The notes below the pieces were generated by a model. That model was not told the DNA's origin and did no database searches. It saw only the letters and a list, made by a program, of their open reading frames with translations. Below, piece by piece: positions 32,069 through 39,770 of a stretch of DNA of 39,770 nt. Source of the stretch: JBBDYH01 sp040901795 (GTDB taxonomy: Bacteria; Planctomycetota; Planctomycetia; Pirellulales; JALHPA01); the NCBI GenBank assembly GCA_040901795.1, contig JBBDYH010000034.1, positions 1 through 39,770 of the forward strand, read 5' to 3'. Made by a program: the position numbers and the translations under genes. Position 1 is the stretch's first letter. The number at the start of each line of letters is the position of its first letter.

Positions 32069-35000
32069 CGCGCCGCCGCCAGCCGAACAGGCCGGCGCCC
32101 AAGCCGCCCAACGTGAGCATCAGCCAGGTGGCTGGCTCAGGGACCGCGGCCACAGCGCCTGCCAACGCCACTGGTGCGTCCCCGATGGGCGTAGCCGTGG
32201 GGTTGTACAAGGCCCCCAACAACGTCACGTCGTCGTCATTGACGGCGCCGTCGTAGGTGAAGTCGCCCAAGGCCCAAACTGCACCGGAGGTCATCCCGAA
32301 TGTCGCGCCCACGATCGTTACGTCGTCGTCGTTGACCACGCCGTCCAGGTTGGCGTCGCCAATCCGCGTGCCGCGGATGAGCACCGTAGTGTCATCCACC
32401 GGCTGGCCGCGGAAGGTCGTGTACGGACCCAAGGGCAGGTCGGCGTTGTTCGCCCAACCCACCGACAGCGTCGAGTTGTCGGCCGCCGCGCTGCTGCTGG
32501 TGATGCCCTGGCCGGTCCAGGTGCCCAACAGGTCCGTGCCGCCGCGGGCGGCAAGGATTCGAGCACGGGTGTCCGCAGACGGATTGGGGCCAGCGGCCGG
32601 GTAGTCGATCGCGATCGCGCTGTCGGTCACGTCGAGCGTGGCCGTCGGCGCCGTCGGAGTGCCGGGGATGGTCATCGCGCTATGGCTGATCTTGCTCGTC
32701 GCGCCGTGCAGCTCCAGACGGCTGGTGGGCGCCAGGGTGACAATGTTCGCGTTCACCATCGCGCCTAACTTCAACGTCGCGCCGGCATCGACTCGGATAT
32801 TCTCGAGCGCAGGATTGTCGAATCGGAAAAGATTCATCGAGCCGTTATCCGCCGGTACGACGACGTATTGCCCCCGAGTAGCCGGTGGGTCGGGCGCTTC
32901 TTGAGGGCTGGCAGTGTCGAAGCCGTCGGCAGGGTTGGTATCAATGCCAAACCCGATATCCCAACCGGTATTCGCTCCAATACCGCCGCCCGAATCACCG
33001 AAGCGACCCTCGAACGAAAACCAACCATCCCCAGGCGTTCCTTGGCCATCCGGCTCGGTGTCTGCGCGCTCAATTGCTCCGGTGCTGGCCGGGACGTTCC
33101 AGGCGTTGTTGTTGATCAACGCTTCGCCGTCGATCTTCAGCAAGACGTAGTCGTCGAACTGCTCGCCGAATGCGACGGGACCGGGAGTGCCATCGCCATC
33201 AGTATCCGGAATCTTGACTTCACCGCGATAGACCCAAGTGCCGCCATTGCCGCCAAAGAAGCCGACATTGGTGGTATTGGCGCGAGATGGCGACAGATCG
33301 CCGGCAACATCGGTTGGGAAATCGGTAGCGTTAGGGCTCCCCGTCACGCGGCCACCCAGCAGGCCGGGGGTCAATCCGGGAACATTGGCGGTGGTCATCG
33401 TAGCGCCCGACAGGTCCGTGACTCCATTGGCCGCGTGCAAGAGTCCTTCGTTGGCGATCGTAGAAACGGCCGCTCCTCCGAACGTGTTGCCACTGCCGGC
33501 AGTAAAGTTCACCGTTCCGCCACGGGCGATGTCCATCTTCGGGCTGCCGGTACCGGCGGCGCCACTATTCGTGAAATCGACCGTCGTGTTCTTGGTCACG
33601 AGTAATGTGCCGGCGCCGTTGAGCGCGCCCGTTACTTTGGACGGCCCAGTCATGGAGAATGCGCCACCGGCGCCCATGGTGACATTGTTCACTGTCAAGC
33701 CGTTTCCGGTTGCGGTGAGCGTTTTTCCATCGGCAACGGATACCGAACCAATCTGCGCGCCGGTCGCGCCCACGACGTTGATCGTCGAGTTTTCCGTGGC
33801 GCTCACGTTGCTTTGGAAATTCGGCGTCAACAGCGGACCCGTGATCGTGCGGAACAGATTCATCGAGCCGTTATCGACCGGGCGAACGTAGTTGGCCTGG
33901 GTTGTGTCCCCTTCGATCGGGAGCGTGGTGTCAATACCGAAGCCCAAAGTATTATCCCAGCCACCGCTGTTGCTGGGCCCCCAACCGCCGCCCCCTTCGC
34001 CAAAGCGAAGCTCAAGGTCGTGCCATCCCGCTGACAAGGTCAAGGCGCCCGTCGTATTCGGAATGTCCCAATTCTGGTTGCTGAGCCGTGTTACGCCATC
34101 GATCTTGATCAGCGTGTTGTCGTCAAAGTGCTCGGCCATTGCGAAGTGGCCGAGGCCGTCGCCCGGGGTGCCGTTGTCGGGCACAAGGAATTGACCGGTA
34201 TAAATATGGGTAGTGTTGTCGGGCCATGGCTCGACGTTGCCGCTGCCTGAGATCTGCGCAAGTCTCGGCTCAAGCTTAATGCCGCCAACCTCCGGATTGG
34301 GGCTGGTGCCAGGATTGGGAGCGGTGGTGTTGAAGGAGCCGCTCAAGCGTCCTTCCAGCAAGCCGGCGGTCAATGTCGCACCGGGGCCTGGGACACTTAG
34401 TACGCTCAATTCGAGCGTGCCGCCGGTGAGCAACACGGAGGCGCCTCCCAGCGTGGTTTCGGTGGCGCTCGAGTTCGAGGCGATCAATCGCCCGCCGGTT
34501 GTCGCGCCGACCGAGCTCGTGGCGCCCAAGGCCGGACCCGGCCCGCCAACTCTGGTTAAGTTCACAACGCCTGGTCCCGCCATGAACGACACGGCGTTGC
34601 CGCCGTCATTCAGCGTCGTCAGGTTCACCGGCGCGCCTGAAGTGCCGATGGTCACCGTGCCCGCGCCGGTGGCCGTCACGCCAGTGGTAATCGCGTTGCC
34701 CGACGTCGTCAAACTGCTGCCGGGATTCATTCTCAGGTTCGCCAACGTCGCCGACGGCGCGGTCACTTCGAGACTCGAATTCCCGCTGACGTTGAGCTCA
34801 TTGTTCAACGACACCGGGCCGGTGGCGATGGCGTACGGAATGATCTCAAACGCATCGGCCCCGCCCGCCGGATCCCAGAACAGCTCGATGCCCGCCTCGT
34901 TGGTGTTCTTGTTGTAAAAACCAACGATGTAGTCATAAACGCCGGCGGACAAGGTGGGAGCGGCAGGATTGGTAATGTTCACTCCACCGGCCGCGGGCGT

Positions 35001-36626
35001 CAAAGCCGGATCGGCAACGCCGACGGGCGATCCGCTGGAGTGACCTTGAAAATTGCCCTCGCCGGTTGTGAACCTGTTGTTGTCGATGACCTTCTGCCAG
35101 TTCGTTCCGGCGCCTTGGTCCAGATCGATAAACAAGTTCGCGCCGTCGTTGCTCATCAACAAGAACTCGGTCGCGCCAGCACTGGCGACGTTCAGCTTGC
35201 CGGTGAAGCGGGAAATAAAATCCATGTCGCCGTTTAACGAGACGCCGAGGTTCGCATTACCGGTGTTGAAGATTTCGTTCAAATCGTCGTTGGTGCCGCC
35301 ATCGACCAGATTTCCGTCGCCGCGCGGGAAATTGATCGGCAGGTTGACAGGCACCGTGATGGAGGGCGAGAGCGGCGCGAGCTTGGAATCGAAGAGCGCC
35401 TTGGTGTCGAGCCCGGACCAACCTAAGCCGTTCGCACTATCAGGAATGCCCGGCAAGACGGGATTGAAGATATCGGGATCCGGGTAGAAACTTGCTGTGG
35501 TGCCGAACAAGCCCCCGATGGCGGGCACGCCCAAGTCATTGCCCATGGACAGCGTGGCGCCGTTGAGATTGATCGGGCCGCTGCCTATCGAGGTCGCGCC
35601 GGCGCTTCCGATGCCAATCGCCAGTCTGCCTGCATTGACGTTGACTGCCCCCACCGACGTGACGTTCGAGCCGCCGGCGGTCGGGATGCTCAGCTCTCCG
35701 GCGCCCGTTTTGGTCAAGCTGGTGACGGCGCCCGTAGAACGGAGCGGGCCGGTGACGACCTTGCCGCTGTTGACGGCAAAAGTGGACGCAGCTCCGACGT
35801 TGGTTTGCGTGAACGTGGCAGTGTCAGCCGCTTCCACGGTGAATGTCGTGCCGTCCGCCACGGTCAAAGCACCGAAGGGAACCACTCTGCCTTGCAGCAG
35901 ATTGAGCGTCCCATTCGCAGTGACATTCACGTTCTGGTTGTCCCGCGAGGTGTCGACATTGTAGGTCTTCACACGGAACAGGTTCGCGGAACCGTTGTCG
36001 ACCGGACGAATATAGTTCGCCTGCGTGGTGTCCCCCGCAATAGGCACGGTGAAGTCAATCCCGAAGCCCAAAGTATTATCCCAGCCACCGCTGTTGCTGG
36101 GCCCCCAACCGCCGCCCCCTTCGCCAAAGCGAAGCTCAAGGTCGTGCCAACCGGCTGGCAGGTTTAGCACGCCGGTGGTGTTGGGTACGTCCCACTGTTG
36201 ATTGCTAAGTCGCGTGATTCCATCGATTTTGATCAGCGTGTTGTCGTCAAAGTGCTCGGCCATTGCGAAGTGGCCGATGCCATCGCCCGCGGTTCCGTTG
36301 TCGGGCACCAGGAATTGACCGGTATAAATATGGGTCGTGTTGTCGGGCCACGGCTCGACGTTGCCACTGCCTGAGATCTGCGCAAGTCTTGGCTCAAGCT
36401 TAATGCCGCCAACCTCCGGATTGGGGCTGGTGCCCGGATTGGGAGCGGTGGTGTTGAACGAGCCCGAGAGGCGGCCTTCGAGCAAGCCCGGCGTAATCGT
36501 CTCCACGCCGATCGTGAGGTTCGGCGGCAGCGAAATCTGTGCGAAAGCATCCGAACCAAGCGTTCCCAATCCCAACGTCGTCGCAAGCGAGACCGCACTC
36601 TTCCTCAAAAAACTGCGCTTTGACAT
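32058..36626 (-). CDS. Array gene 5: copy of gene 1 with a different C-terminal tail
   Basis: A 1,522-aa protein identical to gene 1 except for its last 45 or so residues. Differences are V to I before GDAPVALAG, S to T in the PEP-CTERM helix, and WRRRVSR instead of WRRRKV at the end. DNA from 32188 onward matches gene 1 with no difference found. The 115 bases before that differ at nine positions, and beyond the WRRR codons the flank is unrelated (no shared hairpin tail). The start is placed at 36626 for the same reasons as gene 1. Modules, dockerin loops (from 1423) and VPEPATWLML (1495) are the same. It is either a true 18-kb tandem duplicate formed by crossover in the dockerin region or an assembly artefact, so do not count it as an independent gene without read support. 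Confidence 0.7.
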   Translation of the reverse strand: MSKRSFLRKSAVSLATTLGLGTLGSDAFAQISLPPNLTIGVETITPGLLEGRLSGSFNTTAPNPGTSPNPEVGGIKLEPRLAQISGSGNVEPWPDNTTHIYTGQFLVPDNGTAGDGIGHFAMAEHFDDNTLIKIDGITRLSNQQWDVPNTTGVLNLPAGWHDLELRFGEGGGGWGPSNSGGWDNTLGFGIDFTVPIAGDTTQANYIRPVDNGSANLFRVKTYNVDTSRDNQNVNVTANGTLNLLQGRVVPFGALTVADGTTFTVEAADTATFTQTNVGAASTFAVNSGKVVTGPLRSTGAVTSLTKTGAGELSIPTAGGSNVTSVGAVNVNAGRLAIGIGSAGATSIGSGPINLNGATLSMGNDLGVPAIGGLFGTTASFYPDPDIFNPVLPGIPDSANGLGWSGLDTKALFDSKLAPLSPSITVPVNLPINFPRGDGNLVDGGTNDDLNEIFNTGNANLGVSLNGDMDFISRFTGKLNVASAGATEFLLMSNDGANLFIDLDQGAGTNWQKVIDNNRFTTGEGNFQGHSSGSPVGVADPALTPAAGGVNITNPAAPTLSAGVYDYIVGFYNKNTNEAGIELFWDPAGGADAFEIIPYAIATGPVSLNNELNVSGNSSLEVTAPSATLANLRMNPGSSLTTSGNAITTGVTATGAGTVTIGTSGAPVNLTTLNDGGNAVSFMAGPGVVNLTRVGGPGPALGATSSVGATTGGRLIASNSSATETTLGGASVLLTGGTLELSVLSVPGPGATLTAGLLEGRLSGSFNTTAPNPGTSPNPEVGGIKLEPRLAQISGSGNVEPWPDNTTHIYTGQFLVPDNGTPGDGLGHFAMAEHFDDNTLIKIDGVTRLSNQNWDIPNTTGALTLSAGWHDLELRFGEGGGGWGPSNSGGWDNTLGFGIDTTLPIEGDTTQANYVRPVDNGSMNLFRTITGPLLTPNFQSNVSATENSTINVVGATGAQIGSVSVADGKTLTATGNGLTVNNVTMGAGGAFSMTGPSKVTGALNGAGTLLVTKNTTVDFTNSGAAGTGSPKMDIARGGTVNFTAGSGNTFGGAAVSTIANEGLLHAANGVTDLSGATMTTANVPGLTPGLLGGRVTGSPNATDFPTDVAGDLSPSRANTTNVGFFGGNGGTWVYRGEVKIPDTDGDGTPGPVAFGEQFDDYVLLKIDGEALINNNAWNVPASTGAIERADTEPDGQGTPGDGWFSFEGRFGDSGGGIGANTGWDIGFGIDTNPADGFDTASPQEAPDPPATRGQYVVVPADNGSMNLFRFDNPALENIRVDAGATLKLGAMVNANIVTLAPTSRLELHGATSKISHSAMTIPGTPTAPTATLDVTDSAIAIDYPAAGPNPSADTRARILAARGGTDLLGTWTGQGITSSSAAADNSTLSVGWANNADLPLGPYTTFRGQPVDDTTVLIRGTRIGDANLDGVVNDDDVTIVGATFGMTSGAVWALGDFTYDGAVNDDDVTLLGALYNPTATPIGDAPVALAGAVAAVPEPATWLMLTLGGLGAGLFGWRRRVSR

Positions 36627-36924
36627 TTCAAACTCCGCTGATTTGGCCGAGCAATGTGAGCAATAAGTACGCAACAACCCGTAATTCCGGCGCTGCGGCA
36701 AATCAGCAACGGCCGACACCAATCGGTGCTGCTTGAAAACCGGAAGCAACGCCCCCAACCATGCCAAAACAAGGCGCAGCGAACGTCCAGGCGAGAAATC
36801 ACCCAGCCGCCGCGTCACCAATCGCCTCGATCACTGTTCCCCAACCGTATCGAGAGATTCGGCACTAAGAATAGTTGCCTGCAGCCCTGTAAATGGACCC
36901 TCCCACTGCGATCTTCTTCCGCGT

Positions 36925-36953
36925 AGACTAGTTGAGGATTCCAACCGTGTCAA
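36925..36953 (-). promoter_or_regulatory. Predicted promoter of gene 5
   Basis: Identical copy of the gene 1 promoter (TTGACA-N17-TAGTCT). The 514-base gap 36627-37140 holds this, the leader boxes and one palindromic element, exactly as in the first copy. Confidence 0.55.
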
Positions 36954-37039
36954 CGAATTGGCCAAAACGGCCAGTGAATTGGTGGAAAAAACAGCAGGGG
37001 TCGCAAGCCGAACGGCGTGGCGAGCCTTGGGATCCGGCT

Positions 37040-37145
37040 CTAAGGACCGCTAACACAACTGCACACACTAACCCGAAGCGTGAGCGAGAAGCGGCCAAAC
37101 TCGGCCTCGCTTACGCGTCGGGTTAGTATTGTTAGCGGTTCTAAG
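37040..37145. repeat. 106-bp palindromic element (second copy set, downstream of gene 6)
   Basis: Identical to 18968-19073; overlaps the stop codon of gene 6. Confidence 0.75.
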
Positions 37146-39108
37146 GACGCTGCGCCTTGTCTTGCGCGCTTTGCAGCAAGGCTCTTACGGCCTCATTCTG
37201 CGGCTCAATTTTTTGCGCTTCTGCCAATTCCGCTGCGACATTCGCCCAATCCCCCTTGGCGGCATGAACGCGAGCCAGATTGATTCGCGACATGACGTCA
37301 TTCTCGTTCGCCTCGACCGCGGCCCGCAAGTGCTCTTCCGCCCGCGGAAGATCCTGATTGACATAATGCCAATAACCGAGATTGTTTTGCGCCCGAAAGT
37401 GTCGCGGGTCGATGCGAACGACTTCCTGCCACTCCTCCACCGCTCGTGCGGTGTTTTTTTGCATCGCATACGCGTGTCCCCGATGGTAACGCGCGGCGAC
37501 GTCGGTGGGCTCGATCTGAATGGCCTGATCAAACAGCCTCAGGGCCTCCGACACTTCGTCGCCGGCCAACAGCGCCACGCCGAGCCTGACCATCCGCTCC
37601 GCGCTTTCCGGCTCGTTCTTCAATAGCGCACGAGCGGCCGCGATCGTATCAGGAGTCGCGTAGACTCGCCGGTAGTCGGTTTCCAATGTTCGCCGTTCTT
37701 GCTCGTTGCGGGTGAGCACCTGCAAGTGGAACTCCCCCATTTCATCGGACGAGTCCAGACCGTAAGTGACACGCTTGGGAGGATGAATCGGATTCCGCAG
37801 GTTATCTTCCGAATTGTCATATTCAATCCGCATCGAGAGCCGCGTCCCAGCCGGCAGCTTGATGGGCCGCCGATACCGGTAATCTTCCTGCCAGGCGAAG
37901 TCCCAGTCGTCAATCCGCAATAGCCACTGCTTCTGCTCGTCGGGCAGAATTGCCCAGGCCATGACTTTGCGGCACAGGTAATGCGCGTGCGGCATTACGC
38001 TGATCACTTCCACGTCAACCGGCAGCACGTAGCTGCTTTCAATCGCGTAGTCCTTCACCCCCGCCGGAATATCAATCTCCACCGAGCGCAGCATCAATGC
38101 CGATGGCTGCAGTGTCGGCGGAGTTTCTGAAAAGTATAAGGCGGCCTCGGCCTGAACCTGCTCTTCCTTACCCGTCGGCCGAATGTGCATTTGCAGCACC
38201 AGATCCGCACGTCTGGGCAGCCACCATGACATCTCTGCGCGTCCCATCGAGGCCTGTTTGCCAGGGTGCCAGCTCAACGCCTGGCCGAGCGGACGCTGCA
38301 CGCCGGTGCCGGGATCCATGCCGCTATACCCCACGCCCGCCTCGGCGGCGTCATTCCGTTTGGCGGCATGCCCTGTGGGATCGACAAAAACGAAACCGTG
38401 GTGCACGACGTTGCCGCCGCCCGTTCGCACGTGCACACCCTTCACCCACTTGCCGTCAGGCAGGCCTGCAGGCGCCACGAAGTTCCGGTAAACATCCGGT
38501 CCCACCGGCGGCACGACAAATGGCTCCGGCATCTTCACGACCAGATCCGGCTTTCCGAGACTCCAACCTCTGATGGCGGCAGGCGCCGGCGGCCGGTCCC
38601 GCTCGTCCCCTTCGCTGGTTCCCTCGCTGATCCAGCGTTGAATGACGTCGATTTCGACATCGCTCAACCGTCGCTCTCCTGCGAACTCGACGAGCCCCTC
38701 GGCCGGCATCCAGGGCGGCATGGAACGCCGCGCCACCGCCTCGCCGATCCGCTTCGCGCGCCTCTTGAAGTCACCATAGGACAACAGGGGAAAGGGCGCC
38801 GCCTCACCGGGACGGTGACAGGGGGAACAGTGCCTGAAAACGATTGGCGCCACGTCGCGATTGAAGGTGACTACTGAGTGATTGCCTGCGACGTGAATCT
38901 GCCGACCGTGCTCTCGCTCGACCGTTCGTGCCGCGGTGCTGGGATCGTCGAAGTTTCGCTTCTCGCCGTCACTTGGCGGGAGCAAGAATCCAATCCCTAC
39001 CGTCACAACCACGGCGACGACGAATGAAATACCGCACTGCGTACACACTCGTCGCCGCATCTTGACCGCCAGTTGCTGAGAAATCCCATTCCCGGCCGCC
39101 TCGCACAC
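37141..39108 (-). CDS. Gene 6: identical copy of gene 2 (cytochrome c / copper monooxygenase-like / TPR)
   Basis: A 655-aa protein identical to gene 2 throughout, including CSPCH at 94-98, the predicted copper ligands H236, H237, H308, H374, H376 and M457, and the C-terminal TPR repeats. Upstream and downstream sequences are identical too, so it has no independent history visible in this window. As with gene 5, its reality depends on whether the 18-kb repeat is genuine. The alternative ATG start is at 39060. Confidence 0.7.
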   Translation of the reverse strand: MCEAAGNGISQQLAVKMRRRVCTQCGISFVVAVVVTVGIGFLLPPSDGEKRNFDDPSTAARTVEREHGRQIHVAGNHSVVTFNRDVAPIVFRHCSPCHRPGEAAPFPLLSYGDFKRRAKRIGEAVARRSMPPWMPAEGLVEFAGERRLSDVEIDVIQRWISEGTSEGDERDRPPAPAAIRGWSLGKPDLVVKMPEPFVVPPVGPDVYRNFVAPAGLPDGKWVKGVHVRTGGGNVVHHGFVFVDPTGHAAKRNDAAEAGVGYSGMDPGTGVQRPLGQALSWHPGKQASMGRAEMSWWLPRRADLVLQMHIRPTGKEEQVQAEAALYFSETPPTLQPSALMLRSVEIDIPAGVKDYAIESSYVLPVDVEVISVMPHAHYLCRKVMAWAILPDEQKQWLLRIDDWDFAWQEDYRYRRPIKLPAGTRLSMRIEYDNSEDNLRNPIHPPKRVTYGLDSSDEMGEFHLQVLTRNEQERRTLETDYRRVYATPDTIAAARALLKNEPESAERMVRLGVALLAGDEVSEALRLFDQAIQIEPTDVAARYHRGHAYAMQKNTARAVEEWQEVVRIDPRHFRAQNNLGYWHYVNQDLPRAEEHLRAAVEANENDVMSRINLARVHAAKGDWANVAAELAEAQKIEPQNEAVRALLQSAQDKAQRP

Positions 39109-39158
39109 GATTGCTGGCTTGGCACAATGGAACCGCGCGCCGTTTGAAGGGCTAAAAT

Positions 39159-39265
39159 CTTAGAACCGCTAACACAACCGGCACACAGTAACCCGAAGCG
39201 TGAGCGAGGAACCGGCAGATTCGGCCTCGCTTACGCGTCGGGTTACTATTGTTAGCGGTTCTTAG
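39159..39265. repeat. 107-bp palindromic element (second copy set, upstream of gene 6)
   Basis: Identical to 21087-21193. The gap 39109-39555 otherwise repeats 21037-21483, including the two perfect hairpins at 39385-39402 and 39454-39471. Confidence 0.75.
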
Positions 39266-39481
39266 TCTAACTGGGTAGCGTTCCCTGTCCAAGTTTGAGC
39301 CCGGTTCGATTGATCAAGAACCAAGAAATAACCCGGGGGGTTCACCTGGTTGCGGTGCGGTCTCCCGACGGCACGTCATGGACTGCGGTAACTTGTTACC
39401 GCTTTCTTTTTCTGTGGGCCTCAACAGACTTCTGCGCCGTTTGGAAAAAGAGAGCGGCGACGAGTCGCCGCACTCCATAGA

Positions 39482-39509
39482 ACAACCCCGGGCTTTGGCC
39501 CGGGGTTGT
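39482..39509 (-). terminator. 12-bp stem hairpin downstream of gene 7
   Basis: Identical copy of the hairpin at 21410-21437; the stop-proximal hairpin follows at 39536-39554. Confidence 0.5.
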
Positions 39510-39555
39510 GTGTTGTTGCTACTACTTGCAGGGCACCTCTCGCGGAGCGAGAGGG

Positions 39556-39770
39556 CTACACTTTCCTGCGCCGCCAGCCGAACAGGCCGGCGCCCAAACC
39601 GCCCAGCGTGAGCATCAGCCAGGTGGCTGGCTCAGGGACCGCCGCCACCGCGGTTTCCAGCGCGAGTGGTGCTGCTGCGCCACCGACCGGCATAGCCGTG
39701 GGGTCATACAAGGCGCCCAACAACGTCACGTCGTCGTCATTGACGGCGCCGTCGTAGGTGAAGTCGCCCA
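39556..39770 (-). CDS. Gene 7 (partial): C-terminal end of a gene 3 copy
   Basis: Only the last 70 codons are inside the window. They encode the second dockerin loop (GDFTYDGAVNDDDVT) and the PEP-CTERM signal VPEPATWLML with WRRRKV, identical to the end of gene 3. The window stops inside the block that is shared by genes 1 and 3, so the missing body could belong to either type or to another paralogue. Confidence 0.7.
   Translation of the reverse strand, partial: GDFTYDGAVNDDDVTLLGALYDPTAMPVGGAAAPLALETAVAAVPEPATWLMLTLGGLGAGLFGWRRRKV

Larger units (their letters stand above)
32188..39770. repeat. 7,583-bp direct repeat of 14116-21698
   Basis: Matches 14116-21698 at a constant offset of 18,072 bases; no mismatch was found in the compared stretches, and every encoded protein is identical. 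The left edge falls inside the dockerin/PEP-CTERM coding sequence of gene 5, and the right edge is the end of the window, 55 bases into the 166-base block. It may be a real tandem duplication or a path that traversed the same assembly edges twice. Confidence 0.85.

Noticed and set aside
13915..39509. CRISPR array
   Set aside because: The recurring hairpins and palindromes are thousands of bases apart or adjoin genes, with no regular 30-40-base spacers and no cas genes.
14116..39770. Composite transposon carrying genes 1-4
   Set aside because: The repeat lacks any transposase, terminal inverted repeats or target duplication at its edges; crossover in the dockerin region or an assembly loop explains it better.

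Overview
The window looks like a planctomycete, most likely of the Pirellulales type. The evidence is the gene mix: a solitary Tat-exported DUF1501 protein, a DUF1559 pseudopilin-like protein, an ASPIC/UnbV 'CRTAC' lipoprotein paired with a TPR membrane protein, a Tat-exported Gfo/Idh/MocA oxidoreductase, and giant secreted proteins ending in dockerin repeats plus a PEP-CTERM sorting signal. High GC and intergenic gaps full of short perfect palindromes fit this. The taxonomy is inference from gene content, not from a marker gene.

Bases 1-13,800 are ordinary chromosome. In order they hold a rhomboid protease (-), a divergent MBL/beta-CASP RNA-processing nuclease (+), an MntA/HepT nucleotidyltransferase-HEPN toxin-antitoxin pair (+), a small-alarmone-hydrolase-like HD protein (-), DUF1501 (-), divergent CutC (+), the CRTAC lipoprotein and TPR protein (+, 4-base overlap), a REC-PP2C/SpoIIE response regulator (-), a Gfo/Idh/MocA oxidoreductase (+) and DUF1559 (-).

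Bases 13,989-39,770 are a minus-strand array of very large (about 1,520-1,600 aa) paralogous PEP-CTERM surface proteins, here called genes 1, 3, 4 and 5 plus a partial gene 7. Gene 2, a cytochrome c / type-II copper monooxygenase-like / TPR fusion, sits between genes 1 and 3. The array is built like cassettes. Each complete paralogue has the same promoter pattern (TTGACW-N17-TAGNNT), leader box, RBS and signal peptide, and the same dockerin plus PEP-CTERM end. Genes 1, 3 and 4 also share a two-hairpin 3' tail. The middles are mosaics of PA14-like modules, a 'GWHD..RFG' module and beta-strand-repeat stretches. One 166-base dockerin-coding block is identical in genes 1 and 3 although their bodies differ.

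From 32,188 to the window end the sequence repeats 14,116-21,698 with no mismatch found (7,583 bases, period 18,072), so genes 5 and 6 duplicate genes 1 and 2. The last 55 bases are exactly the first 55 bases of the 166-base block. That is what a k=55 short-read assembly graph branch would give, so the second copy may be an assembly loop rather than a real tandem duplication. Treat copy number there as unproven.

Non-coding highlights are an 86-base MITE-like element with perfect 15-base inverted ends and a CGGAG target duplication in the gene 4 tail, and paired 106/107-base palindromic elements on both sides of gene 2. No rRNA, tRNA, CRISPR array, full insertion sequence or exosortase gene was seen.
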